10,592 nucleotides of DNA, taken from positions 1 to 10,592 of the forward strand of contig JAPOQV010000523.1 of NCBI GenBank assembly GCA_026710565.1. The letters run 5' to 3'. The position numbers were made by a program, and so were the translations under genes. Every line of letters starts with the position of its first letter. Positions within the stretch are counted from its first letter, which is position 1. This document shows positions 1 through 6,532 of this stretch, one piece after another. Source of the DNA: Spirochaetaceae bacterium (GTDB lineage Bacteria > Spirochaetota > Spirochaetia > SZUA-6 > Bin103). The notes under the pieces were generated by a model. It worked only from the letters and a program-made list of their open reading frames with translations, did not search any database and was not told where the DNA came from.

Positions 1-1
1 G

Positions 2-1546
2 ACGGCCGGCGCCGCCCTGCGCGCGCTGCTTGACGGGCTGCGCCGGCCCGACACCCTGCAGCGGCGCGGATCGGCGGTCGCCGAGACCCTGCACGGCACG
101 CTGCGGCCCTATCAGCGCGATGGCCTGGCATGGTTGCACTTCGTCACCGGGCTGGGGCTCGGCGCCTGCCTGGCCGACGACATGGGGCTGGGCAAGACCA
201 TTCAGGTGCTGGCGCTGCTGCTGTGGGCACCTGCCGGGGACGGAGGCCGGCCGCGGCAGCCGGCGCTGCTGGTGGTGCCGGCGTCGCTGCTCGGCAACTG
301 GCGCGCGGAGGCGGAGCGGTTCGCGCCGTCGCTGAAGCTGTGCTTCCTGCATCCGGCCGAGACCGACCGGCAGACGCTGGACGAGATCGCCGCCGCGCCG
401 GAGGAACGCCTGGCCGACGCCGACCTGGCGATCACCACCTACACCATGCTGGTGCGTCAGACCTGGCTCGCGGAGCTCCGCTGGCGGCTGGTGATCCTGG
501 ACGAGGCGCAGGCGATCAGGAACCCGGCGACGCGCCAGAGCCGCGCGGCCAGGAAACTGGCGGCGGACGCCCGCATCGCCCTGACCGGCACGCCGGTGGA
601 GAACCGGCTGGGCGACCTGTGGGCGCTGTTCGACTTCCTCAATCCCGGCCTGCTCGGCTCGCGCACGGCGTTCGGGGCCTTCGTCAAGTCGCTGCAGGCT
701 CGGCCGGAGCAGGCGTTCGCGCCGCTGCGGCGGCTGGTGAGCCCGTACATCCTGCGCCGTCTGAAGACCGCACGCCGCATCATCGCCGATCTGCCGGACA
801 AGACCGAGACCGACCGCTACTGCCACCTGACCCGCGCGCAGGTCAGGCTCTACGAGCACGTGGTGCGGACCCTGCAGCGCTCCCTGGAGTCCAGCGAGGG
901 GATCGAGCGCCGCGGCCTGGTGCTCGGCTCGCTGCTGCGCCTCAAGCAGGTGTGCAACCATCCAAGCCAGCTTGCCGGTGACGGCGAGTACGTCCCGGCG
1001 GCCAGCGGCAAGTTCCTGCGGCTGGCCGAGCTCTGCGAGGAGTTGGCCGCACGCCAGGAGCGGGTGCTGGTCTTCACCCAGTATCGCGAGATCATCGATC
1101 CGCTGGCGGAGTACGCCGCGACCCTGTTCGGCCGCCCAGGGCTGGTCCTGCACGGCGGGACGGGAGTGGCAGACCGGCGCGCGGTGGTGGAGCGATTCCA
1201 GGCCGACGACGGGCCGCCGTTCCTGATCCTGTCGCTCAAGGCCGGCGGCACCGGCCTCAACCTGACTGCCGCCTCGCAGGTCATCCACTTCGACCGCTGG
1301 TGGAATCCGGCGGTGGAGAACCAGGCCACCGACCGTGCCTTCCGCATCGGCCAGCGGCGCAACGTCCTGGTCCACAAGTTCATCACGCGCGGCACCGTGG
1401 AGGAACGGATCGACGCCATGATCGCCGACAAGCGGCAGCTTGCCGACGACGTGCTGGGCGGCGACCGGGAGGTGAACGTTACCGAGCTCTCCGACGACGA
1501 GCTGCTCGACCTGGTCCGGCTCGACGTGAACAGCGCCTCGCTATAG
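2..1546 (+). CDS. SNF2/SWI2-family DNA-dependent ATPase, C-terminal part (5' end outside window)
   Basis: This is an ATP-driven double-stranded DNA translocase of the bacterial SNF2 (RapA/HepA-like, superfamily 2) type. The frame is open from base 2, giving 514 residues with no start in view. Around residues 36-44 there is a Q-motif-like LRPYQRDGL. Motif I (DDMGLGKT) is near 59-66, the DEAQ box at 167-170 and motif III (LTGTPVEN) at 194-201. The second RecA lobe follows with VLVFTQYRE, LHGGT, AGGTGLNL and QATDRAFRIGQ (about 441-451). All catalytic motifs are intact, so the missing part is the N-terminal accessory region; full-length relatives are commonly about 900-1100 residues (from memory). 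A TTG at 134 could open a shorter frame, but that would remove the Q motif, so I reject it as the start. The SWIM-domain gene follows after 15 bp, suggesting one transcript. The family assignment is secure. The biological role (transcription recycling, repair or defence) cannot be read from this sequence. Confidence 0.95.
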   Translation, partial: TAGAALRALLDGLRRPDTLQRRGSAVAETLHGTLRPYQRDGLAWLHFVTGLGLGACLADDMGLGKTIQVLALLLWAPAGDGGRPRQPALLVVPASLLGNWRAEAERFAPSLKLCFLHPAETDRQTLDEIAAAPEERLADADLAITTYTMLVRQTWLAELRWRLVILDEAQAIRNPATRQSRAARKLAADARIALTGTPVENRLGDLWALFDFLNPGLLGSRTAFGAFVKSLQARPEQAFAPLRRLVSPYILRRLKTARRIIADLPDKTETDRYCHLTRAQVRLYEHVVRTLQRSLESSEGIERRGLVLGSLLRLKQVCNHPSQLAGDGEYVPAASGKFLRLAELCEELAARQERVLVFTQYREIIDPLAEYAATLFGRPGLVLHGGTGVADRRAVVERFQADDGPPFLILSLKAGGTGLNLTAASQVIHFDRWWNPAVENQATDRAFRIGQRRNVLVHKFITRGTVEERIDAMIADKRQLADDVLGGDREVNVTELSDDELLDLVRLDVNSASL

Positions 1547-1561
1547 GGTCTCGTGGCGTCC

Positions 1562-2209
1562 ATGGCCAAGAGGACCCTGCGCCCCGTCACGATCGAAGGC
1601 CGCACCATAGCCCGCAGCTTCTGGGGCAAGCGCTGGTGCGCGCACCTGGAGTCGTTCTCGGACTACGCCAACCGGTTGCCGCGCGGGCGCACCTACGCGC
1701 GCAGCGGCGCCATCCGGCACCTGCAGATCCACGCAGGTCGCATCGAGGCCACGGTCAAGGGATCACGGGCGAGGCCCTATCAGGTCGACATTCGCGTGAA
1801 GCGGCTCCCGGCCCCAACCTGGAAGGCGATCAGGGCGTCGTGCTCGGGGCAGATCGGCTCGATGCTGGAGCTGCTCCGGGGATCGCTCTCCGACCACGTG
1901 ATGGAGGTCGTGTCCGCCCCCGACAGCGGCCTGTTCCCGAAGCCGCGGCAGATCGAGCTTGCCTGCAGTTGTCCCGACTGGGCGACCATGTGCAAGCACG
2001 TCGCGGCGGTGCTCTACGGCGTTGGCAACCGGCTCGACGACAGCCCGGAGCTGCTGTTTCGCCTGCGCGGGGTCGATCCGGCGGAGCTGATCAGCGCCGA
2101 GACGGTGCTGCCCGACGGCGCGGCGGCCGGCGCCGACACCCTGGCCGAGGATCAGCTCGGCGACATCTTCGACATCGATCTCGACGATCTCGACGCGGAC
2201 CGTCAGTAG
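1562..2209 (+). CDS. SWIM zinc-finger protein paired with SNF2 ATPase
   Basis: This small protein (215 residues) has a SWIM zinc-binding domain near its centre. Counted from the ATG, the signature C-x-C-x6-C-x-H lies at about 135-146 (CSCPDWATMCKH), followed by the usual VAAVLYG helix. The N-terminal FWGKRWCAHLE segment is characteristic of the bacterial SWIM proteins encoded beside SNF2 helicases. The C-terminal tail is very acidic (IFDIDLDDLDAD). SWIM domains are thought to bind DNA or protein partners. Here the likely partner is the upstream SNF2 ATPase, but that is inferred from adjacency. I chose the ATG at 1562; an in-frame GTG at 1553 would add three residues. An AGGG overlapping the SNF2 stop lies 13 nt before the ATG but only 4 nt before the GTG, so the ribosome site does not settle the choice. 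The stop overlaps the 3' end of the convergent dehydrogenase gene by 7 bp. Confidence 0.88.
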   Translation: MAKRTLRPVTIEGRTIARSFWGKRWCAHLESFSDYANRLPRGRTYARSGAIRHLQIHAGRIEATVKGSRARPYQVDIRVKRLPAPTWKAIRASCSGQIGSMLELLRGSLSDHVMEVVSAPDSGLFPKPRQIELACSCPDWATMCKHVAAVLYGVGNRLDDSPELLFRLRGVDPAELISAETVLPDGAAAGADTLAEDQLGDIFDIDLDDLDADRQ

Positions 2210-3225
2210 GCGACGCCGAGCTTCACGAGCGTCTCCGGCGCATCCGCGATCTTCGGGTACTCGTCGGCCAGGTCGGCGAACGGGACGACCGGCTGCACGA
2301 TCTCGTCTCCGTCGAGCCGACGGTCGGCGATCAGGCGCAGGCACGCGCGGTAGACGCGCTGCTCGTCCCAGCGCGGGTGGTCCCGCGAGGGGTCGCTGTT
2401 GACGCGCGAGAACACGACGTTGGGGCGGTTGAAGTGCGCTTCCGCGCCAAGGTCCAGGCCGGCGGGGTAGGGCCCCGGGTAGGCCCCGCACACCAGGTTG
2501 CCGCCGAACGCCACGGCGCGAAACGCCTGCTGCAGGCCGGGCACGGAGCCTGAGTACTCGATCGCCACGTCCACGCCCGCGCCGCCGCTGGCCAGCTTGA
2601 TCTGCCGGCCGGCGTCGCACGCCGACGGATCGAACGTCCGCGTGGCGCCGGTTCGGGACGCCACGTCCCGCCGCAGCGCGATCGGATCGACGGCGAACAC
2701 CTCCGAAGCACCGGCCAGGCGGGCCATCTGCACCGCGACCAGCCCGATCGCCCCCAGGCCGAACACCGCCACCCGGTCGCCAAGGCGGACGTGGCCGTCG
2801 CGCACGGCTCCCATCGCGAACACGGCCGGATCCAGGCACAGGGCCGACTTCCAGCTCACGCCCGGGTCAAGGCGGAAGCAGCGCTCGGCCGGCAGGACGT
2901 GCGACTCCCGGAAGCTGCCGTAGGCAAAGACCCGGTCGCCGGCGCGGAGGCCGCTCACCGCCGTTCCCGCCTCCACCACCGTGCCGGCGAACATGTTGCC
3001 GACGCCGTAACCGGCATCCGAGCGTCCCTCGCCCGTGAACAGCCCCAGGTCGCGGTCATACGATCCGCGCGGATTCGCGTATCCCTTGAACAACGACATC
3101 TCGGTGCCGTGCTTGGCCACCGCGTGCTCGCACGCCACGCGCACGTCCCCGGCTCCCACCGGGGCGTCCTCGTACTCCCGCCACTGCAGCCTGCCCGGCG
3201 CGACCCCGACCAGTTCCCTCGCCAT
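2203..3225 (-). CDS. Medium-chain (MDR) dehydrogenase lacking zinc-ligand motifs
   Basis: This 340-residue protein has the two-domain architecture of the alcohol/polyol dehydrogenase (MDR) superfamily. A GroES-like N-terminal half carries AGTVVEAGTAVSGLRAGDRVFAYG at about 80-103. A Rossmann fold follows with VAVFGLGAIG (152-161) and an aspartate ending the second strand (FAVD, D180), which usually indicates preference for NAD(H) over NADP(H). The region where zinc-dependent members have a catalytic cysteine (GxCGSD-like) reads AVAKHGTE (35-42). The GHE motif is replaced by GNMFAG. There is no four-cysteine structural-zinc loop. A zinc-independent or divergent enzyme is therefore likely. The substrate is unknown; a sugar, polyol or related compound is only a guess. 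The start ATG has an AAGG 7 nt upstream. The gene is alone on its strand, convergent with the SWIM gene and divergent from ycaQ. Confidence 0.88.
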   Translation of the reverse strand: MARELVGVAPGRLQWREYEDAPVGAGDVRVACEHAVAKHGTEMSLFKGYANPRGSYDRDLGLFTGEGRSDAGYGVGNMFAGTVVEAGTAVSGLRAGDRVFAYGSFRESHVLPAERCFRLDPGVSWKSALCLDPAVFAMGAVRDGHVRLGDRVAVFGLGAIGLVAVQMARLAGASEVFAVDPIALRRDVASRTGATRTFDPSACDAGRQIKLASGGAGVDVAIEYSGSVPGLQQAFRAVAFGGNLVCGAYPGPYPAGLDLGAEAHFNRPNVVFSRVNSDPSRDHPRWDEQRVYRACLRLIADRRLDGDEIVQPVVPFADLADEYPKIADAPETLVKLGVAY

Positions 3226-3315
3226 GGTGCGACCTTACAGGCTGGGAGCTCTGTTACGCTCGTTCAATAGCGATGATGATACGCGGTCGCCATTCAAAAA
3301 CGATTACAGTCGCGA

Positions 3316-3345
3316 TTTCAAGGCGAGGAGTTTCAAGGCGAGGAG
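3316..3345 (+). repeat. Perfect 15-bp tandem duplication carrying Shine-Dalgarno sequence
   Basis: The 15-mer TTTCAAGGCGAGGAG occurs twice head to tail (3316-3330 and 3331-3345) in the gap between the divergent dehydrogenase and ycaQ genes. Each copy ends in GAGGAG, so the duplication gives two possible ribosome-binding sites. Only the second is well spaced from the proposed CTG start. The unit length is a multiple of three, so it would also keep frame if translation began upstream. Confidence 0.9.
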
Positions 3346-3346
3346 G
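3340..3346 (+). promoter_or_regulatory. Strong Shine-Dalgarno (GAGGAGG) for ycaQ
   Basis: GAGGAGG ends 9 nt before the CTG at 3356, an acceptable spacing. No in-frame ATG, GTG or TTG lies between 3227 and the conserved N-terminal helix of the protein. This site therefore decides in favour of a CTG start. The competing ATG at 3224 has no recognisable ribosome-binding site. Confidence 0.6.
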
Positions 3347-3355
3347 CCGCGCACT

Positions 3356-4537
3356 CTGAAGACCGATCTGTCCAACCGGGAAGCGCGACGCATCGCCCTG
3401 GCTGCGCAGGGGTTCGCGGACCGGCCTCCGGCGGGCCGCGTCGACAGCCGCCACTTCGACCGGCTGTTCGACCGGGTCAAGGTGGTACAGCTCGACTCGG
3501 TCAACGTGGCGGTGCGCACCCACTACATGCCGGCGTTCTCCCGGCTCGGCTCCTACCCGCGGGAGCGGTTGGACGCCTACGCGTACGGCCGCCGGCGGTT
3601 GTTCGAGGCGTGGGGGCACGCGGCGTCGCTGCTGCCGGTCGAGCACTATCCGCTGCTGCGCCACCGCATGGAGGACGCCCGCTCGACCCGCTCCTTCGGC
3701 CGGGAGCGCCGCGCCTACGTGGAGGAGATCTGCCGGGAGGTGGCCGAGCGTGGGCCGCTGGCGGTGTCCGACCTGCGCGACCAGGGGAGCAACCGCAGCC
3801 GGCCGTGGTGGGGGCGGAGCGACGGCAAGCTCGCCCTGGAATGGCTGTTCGCCACCGGCCGGCTGGCGGCATCCCGGCGCGGCAACTTCATGCGCGTCTA
3901 CGACCTGGCCGAGCGGGTGATCCCGCCCGAGGTGCTGGCCGCGCCGGCGCCCGCGACGCGTGACGCGCAGCGTGAGCTCCTGCGCCTGGCCGCCCGCGCG
4001 CACGGCATCGGTGACGCCGCCGACCTAGCCGACTACTACCGCATCCGCGTGCCGCAGGCGCGGCCGCTGCTGCGGGAGCTGGTGGAGGCGGGGGACCTGG
4101 TGGACGCGCGTGTCGAAGGCTGGGACCGGCCTGCCTACCTGCACCGTGACGCCCGCGTTCCCCGGCGAATCGGGGCGAGCGCGCTGCTCAGCCCGTTCGA
4201 CTCCCTGATCTGGCGCCGGGAGCGGACCGAGCGCCTGTTCGGCTTCCACTACCGCATCGAGATCTACGTCCCCGAGCCGGAGCGGCAGTACGGTTACTAC
4301 GTGTTCCCGTTCCTGGCCGGCGACACGCTGGCGGCGCGCGTGGATCTCAAGGCGGACCGGGCGCGTGGCGCCCTGCTGGTGCGCGGCGCGTACCTGGAGG
4401 AGGGCTGCGACGCGGGCGCGGCCGCCGGCGAGCTGGCCACGAACCTGCACGCGATGGCCGCGTGGCTGGCACTGGGCGAGGTGAAGGTGGGCACGCGCGG
4501 CAGCTTGGCGGCGCCGCTACGCAGGGCCGTCGGGTAG
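3356..4537 (+). CDS. ycaQ: YcaQ/AlkX-type winged-helix DNA glycosylase (crosslink-repair family, HTH_42)
   Basis: The protein matches the YcaQ/AlkZ family of HEAT-like/winged-helix DNA glycosylases, which excise bulky N-alkylated bases and unhook interstrand crosslinks. The LSNREARRIALAAQGF start, the FSRLGSYPRERLD segment, GNFMRVYDLAERVIP, LLSPFDSLIW and the near-C-terminal ERQYGYYVFPFL are all family hallmarks. The catalytic segment reads VVQLDSVN (QLD at residues 45-47). A Q-x-D motif is typical of the YcaQ/AlkX branch, whereas AlkZ has Q-x-Q. From the CTG at 3356 the protein has 393 residues, close to E. coli YcaQ (about 410). An ATG at 3224 would add a 44-residue, basic, low-conservation leader and would share its CATG with the start of the divergent dehydrogenase gene. 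I prefer CTG because of the spaced GAGGAGG and the family length. The next in-frame GTG lies inside the catalytic helix. The gene ends in the loop of a hairpin shared with the convergent haloperoxidase gene. Confidence 0.9.
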   Translation: MKTDLSNREARRIALAAQGFADRPPAGRVDSRHFDRLFDRVKVVQLDSVNVAVRTHYMPAFSRLGSYPRERLDAYAYGRRRLFEAWGHAASLLPVEHYPLLRHRMEDARSTRSFGRERRAYVEEICREVAERGPLAVSDLRDQGSNRSRPWWGRSDGKLALEWLFATGRLAASRRGNFMRVYDLAERVIPPEVLAAPAPATRDAQRELLRLAARAHGIGDAADLADYYRIRVPQARPLLRELVEAGDLVDARVEGWDRPAYLHRDARVPRRIGASALLSPFDSLIWRRERTERLFGFHYRIEIYVPEPERQYGYYVFPFLAGDTLAARVDLKADRARGALLVRGAYLEEGCDAGAAAGELATNLHAMAAWLALGEVKVGTRGSLAAPLRRAVG

Positions 4538-4550
4538 CGGCGGCCCTGCG
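4520..4550. terminator. Putative bidirectional terminator between convergent genes
   Basis: A perfect 10-bp inverted repeat (CGCAGGGCCG at 4520-4529, CGGCCCTGCG at 4541-4550) encloses an 11-nt loop that contains the ycaQ stop codon TAG (4535-4537). It abuts the haloperoxidase stop (4551-4553). Neither strand has a U-tract after the stem, so it would be a non-canonical intrinsic terminator or an RNA-end stabiliser. It serves both convergent genes by position. Confidence 0.6.
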
Positions 4551-6404
4551 CTACGAGGAGTCGCCGAAGTAGACCAGGGCCTGCTCGAAGGCGGCGATGC
4601 CGATCTGCGACCCGATGATGCGGCCCGGCAGGTCGTCCACCCAGGGATGGATGCCGCCGTACAGCCGGGAGATGCCGGCCTCGTCGGAGGCGTCGTAGTA
4701 GGTCGCCCACTGCAGGGTGAGCGTCTCGGTCGGCCCGGACTCGAACACCAGGAAATCGTGCGCGGGCGCCACGAACTCGCCAAGGCCGCCGGGAAAGAAC
4801 TCGCTGCCGGTGAACAGCGCCATCACCTCGGCGGCGGCGCGGCTGAAGGTGCTGTGCCCTGAGATGTAGCCGGCGAACGGCGGCGTGACGAAGGTGTCGC
4901 GCTGGTAGGGGACCCAGTCGGCGGCCAGGATCCAGCCCACGCCGCTGTACTGGGTTTCCGGGTCCTCGGGAATGCCCAGCCAGCCGTAGATCGCGACCTT
5001 GCCGACGTGCTCGGAAAGGTGGGCGTGGCGTTCGCCGCCGGCGGCCGACCCCTCGGTGACCACCTCGACCAGCCCCGGGTGCAGCGGCAGGCCGTGCTCG
5101 TGAAAGGAGGGCAGATCGGGGTCGGAGGACTGGCCGAGGCCGGCCATGTAGCGGATGGCCGTGATCGGCCGCACGTAGTCGTAGTGACCCTTGAGGCCCC
5201 AGGCGCAGATCGCCGCGTCGTGCGTGGCGCCGTTCAGGGCCAGGTACAGCTTGAGGTCCCACTCCAGCGGCCCGAGCTCCCGGCCCTCGCCGCCCAGGCG
5301 GCGCTCCAGCAGCGGGTGGTCGGTGACGTAGTTGGCCAGCGTGTTCCAGTGGCCGGGCGGGGTCTCGGAGTCGGGGCCGTCGGCCCAGAACTCGGCGATC
5401 ACCCGCGCCCAGTCGCCGCGCTTGACGACGTTGGGTGCGTACCGCTCGCCCGTGACGGGGTTTACGGGGTGGCCGCGGCCGTCGTTGGCGCCCAGGCTGT
5501 TGTTGCCGAATGCACCCGGCGAGATGTCCATCAGCACGCCGTCGTCCGGGGTGAGCGTGGCGCTGTAGTGCGCGACCTGGGCGAATGCCATCTGGTACTC
5601 GATGCTGCGGTCGCCGCCCAGGTAGGGCGGCGGGCCCGGGTCGAGGTACACGCCGTCGGCGGCCATGCCGTCGTCGGCCAGCGCGAACGGGGTGACCGCC
5701 CCCCAGTGGGAGCCGATGAAGCGCTGCACGCCGCCCGCCTGCTGGCGGCCGGCCTGGTCGATGAACATGCGCAGGGCCAGCGGCTGCCAGCGGTTGGGGT
5801 CGTGCACGATGCCGGAGCCGGAGTTCGCCACCACCATCGGCCGGTTGGCGGGGCGGTACTCCCATTCGAAGGCGTAGGAGCCCAGCTCGTCGGCGCCGTC
5901 GTCGTAGCCCAGGTCGACGATGTAGTTGCCGATGCGATTGCCGAGCGCTGCCGGGCTCGTCCCTTCCCGTTCGCTGTAGTCGGGGTCGTAGCCGAGCTCC
6001 TTCATCAGGTTGTCGAAGCTGGTCAGCGATTCGTAGGCCCCGGGAGAGTCGCGGTACCGGTTGTACAGCACGCGGTAGGCGGCGTAGCTGATCGCCTCGT
6101 GGCGGGCGGCGGCGACGTCGTCGGCCGACGCCCGTTCGTCGACCGACGCTCGGTCGTCGGCCAGGACCTGGCGGGCCGTGTCGTCGTAGGCGGCCCAGGC
6201 GTCCCACATGGCGACCGTGACGTGGTAGAGGTTGCGCGCGTGCACGGGCGGTCGGGCGAAGTCGTTGCGGATCGCGTACAGCATCACCTCGTTCCAGCGG
6301 CGCGCCACGGAGTGTTCGGGCTCGGCCGTCACGGTGGCGGCCGTCAGGGCGAGCCCGGTGCAGATCGCGAGCAGCAGGCCATATCGGCGCAGGCGGGCGA
6401 GCAT
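4551..6404 (-). CDS. Exported vanadium-dependent haloperoxidase-like protein (PAP2 superfamily)
   Basis: This 617-residue protein has a signal peptide at about 1-27 (basic LARLRRY, hydrophobic core, TAATVTA end), so it probably acts outside the cytoplasm. The C-terminal half carries the vanadate/phosphate site of the PAP2/vanadium haloperoxidase superfamily. K-x6-R-P is at 405-413 (KGHYDYVRP), S-G-H at 515-517 within YISGHSTFS, and S-R-x5-H at 579-586 (SRLYGGIH). These residues match Curvularia chloroperoxidase Lys353/Arg360, Ser402-Gly403-His404 and Arg490/His496, with the same K-to-R and R-to-H spacing. Isoleucine replaces the proline of the common PSGH. The gap between the first two motifs is about 100 residues, compared with about 42 in the fungal enzyme. 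The first ATG is chosen because it gives the signal peptide; no Shine-Dalgarno precedes it. The likely reaction is peroxide-dependent halide oxidation, but acid phosphatase activity is possible in this fold. Confidence 0.88.
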   Translation of the reverse strand: MLARLRRYGLLLAICTGLALTAATVTAEPEHSVARRWNEVMLYAIRNDFARPPVHARNLYHVTVAMWDAWAAYDDTARQVLADDRASVDERASADDVAAARHEAISYAAYRVLYNRYRDSPGAYESLTSFDNLMKELGYDPDYSEREGTSPAALGNRIGNYIVDLGYDDGADELGSYAFEWEYRPANRPMVVANSGSGIVHDPNRWQPLALRMFIDQAGRQQAGGVQRFIGSHWGAVTPFALADDGMAADGVYLDPGPPPYLGGDRSIEYQMAFAQVAHYSATLTPDDGVLMDISPGAFGNNSLGANDGRGHPVNPVTGERYAPNVVKRGDWARVIAEFWADGPDSETPPGHWNTLANYVTDHPLLERRLGGEGRELGPLEWDLKLYLALNGATHDAAICAWGLKGHYDYVRPITAIRYMAGLGQSSDPDLPSFHEHGLPLHPGLVEVVTEGSAAGGERHAHLSEHVGKVAIYGWLGIPEDPETQYSGVGWILAADWVPYQRDTFVTPPFAGYISGHSTFSRAAAEVMALFTGSEFFPGGLGEFVAPAHDFLVFESGPTETLTLQWATYYDASDEAGISRLYGGIHPWVDDLPGRIIGSQIGIAAFEQALVYFGDSS

Positions 6405-6414
6405 GGCTGCGTGG

Positions 6415-6420
6415 ATTATA
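6415..6420 (-). promoter_or_regulatory. Consensus -10 box giving near-leaderless haloperoxidase mRNA
   Basis: On the minus strand TATAAT (6420 to 6415) ends 10 nt before the haloperoxidase ATG. Normal spacing puts the transcription start at about 6408, only 4 nt before the ATG. This agrees with the absence of a Shine-Dalgarno. No good -35 hexamer is visible at 16-18 nt spacing; that position is occupied by an inverted repeat (6429-6445). Confidence 0.45.
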
Positions 6421-6428
6421 GGGCCGGG

Positions 6429-6445
6429 GGTAGCCGGCGGCTACC
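6429..6445. repeat. Inverted repeat at the haloperoxidase -35 position
   Basis: GGTAGC (6429-6434) and GCTACC (6440-6445) form a 6-bp stem, extendable by CG/CG to an 8-bp palindromic site around a single G. It lies 9 nt upstream of the TATAAT box, where a -35 element would be. It could be an operator for a regulator, or simply part of a larger RNA structure. Confidence 0.5.
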
Positions 6446-6447
6446 GG

Positions 6448-6466
6448 CCGGCGCCGGCGGCGCCGG
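6448..6466. repeat. GC-only inverted repeat, 8-bp stem and 3-nt loop
   Basis: CCGGCGCC (6448-6455) and GGCGCCGG (6459-6466) are perfectly complementary across GGC. The sequence is so simple that it could arise by chance in GC-rich DNA. It sits next to two much stronger hairpins, which is why it is listed. Confidence 0.5.
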
Positions 6467-6482
6467 GGTTACCCGTATATCC

Positions 6483-6517
6483 GGCACGGAGCGCATCGGG
6501 ACGATGCGCTCCGTGCC
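6483..6517. terminator. Perfect 16-bp hairpin downstream of transporter operon
   Basis: A 16-bp arm (6483-6498, beginning GGCACGGAGC) is the exact reverse complement of 6502-6517, with a GGA loop. A perfect stem of this length is very unlikely by chance. It is the second hairpin met by transcripts leaving the solute-binding gene on the minus strand. No U-tract follows on either strand, so it may be a tail-less terminator or a 3'-end protector. Confidence 0.6.
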
Positions 6518-6532
6518 AAAGGAGGGGCTGGG

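Noticed and set aside
3035..3223. A longer ycaQ reading frame starting inside the dehydrogenase gene.
   Set aside because: It overlaps the dehydrogenase coding region antisense by about 190 bp, adds sequence unlike the family, and has no ribosome site.
3226..3355. Possible sigma-70 promoters in the AT-richer gap between the divergent genes.
   Set aside because: TTGAAT, TTGAAC and TATCAT-like hexamers occur, but no pair has acceptable spacing, so I do not call a promoter.
4297..6207. Very long open frame on the minus strand overlapping the haloperoxidase and ycaQ genes in another frame.
   Set aside because: It translates to an arginine/glycine/proline-rich sequence without motifs. It is the usual out-of-frame product of GC-rich coding DNA, and the overlapping frame has clear vanadate-site motifs.
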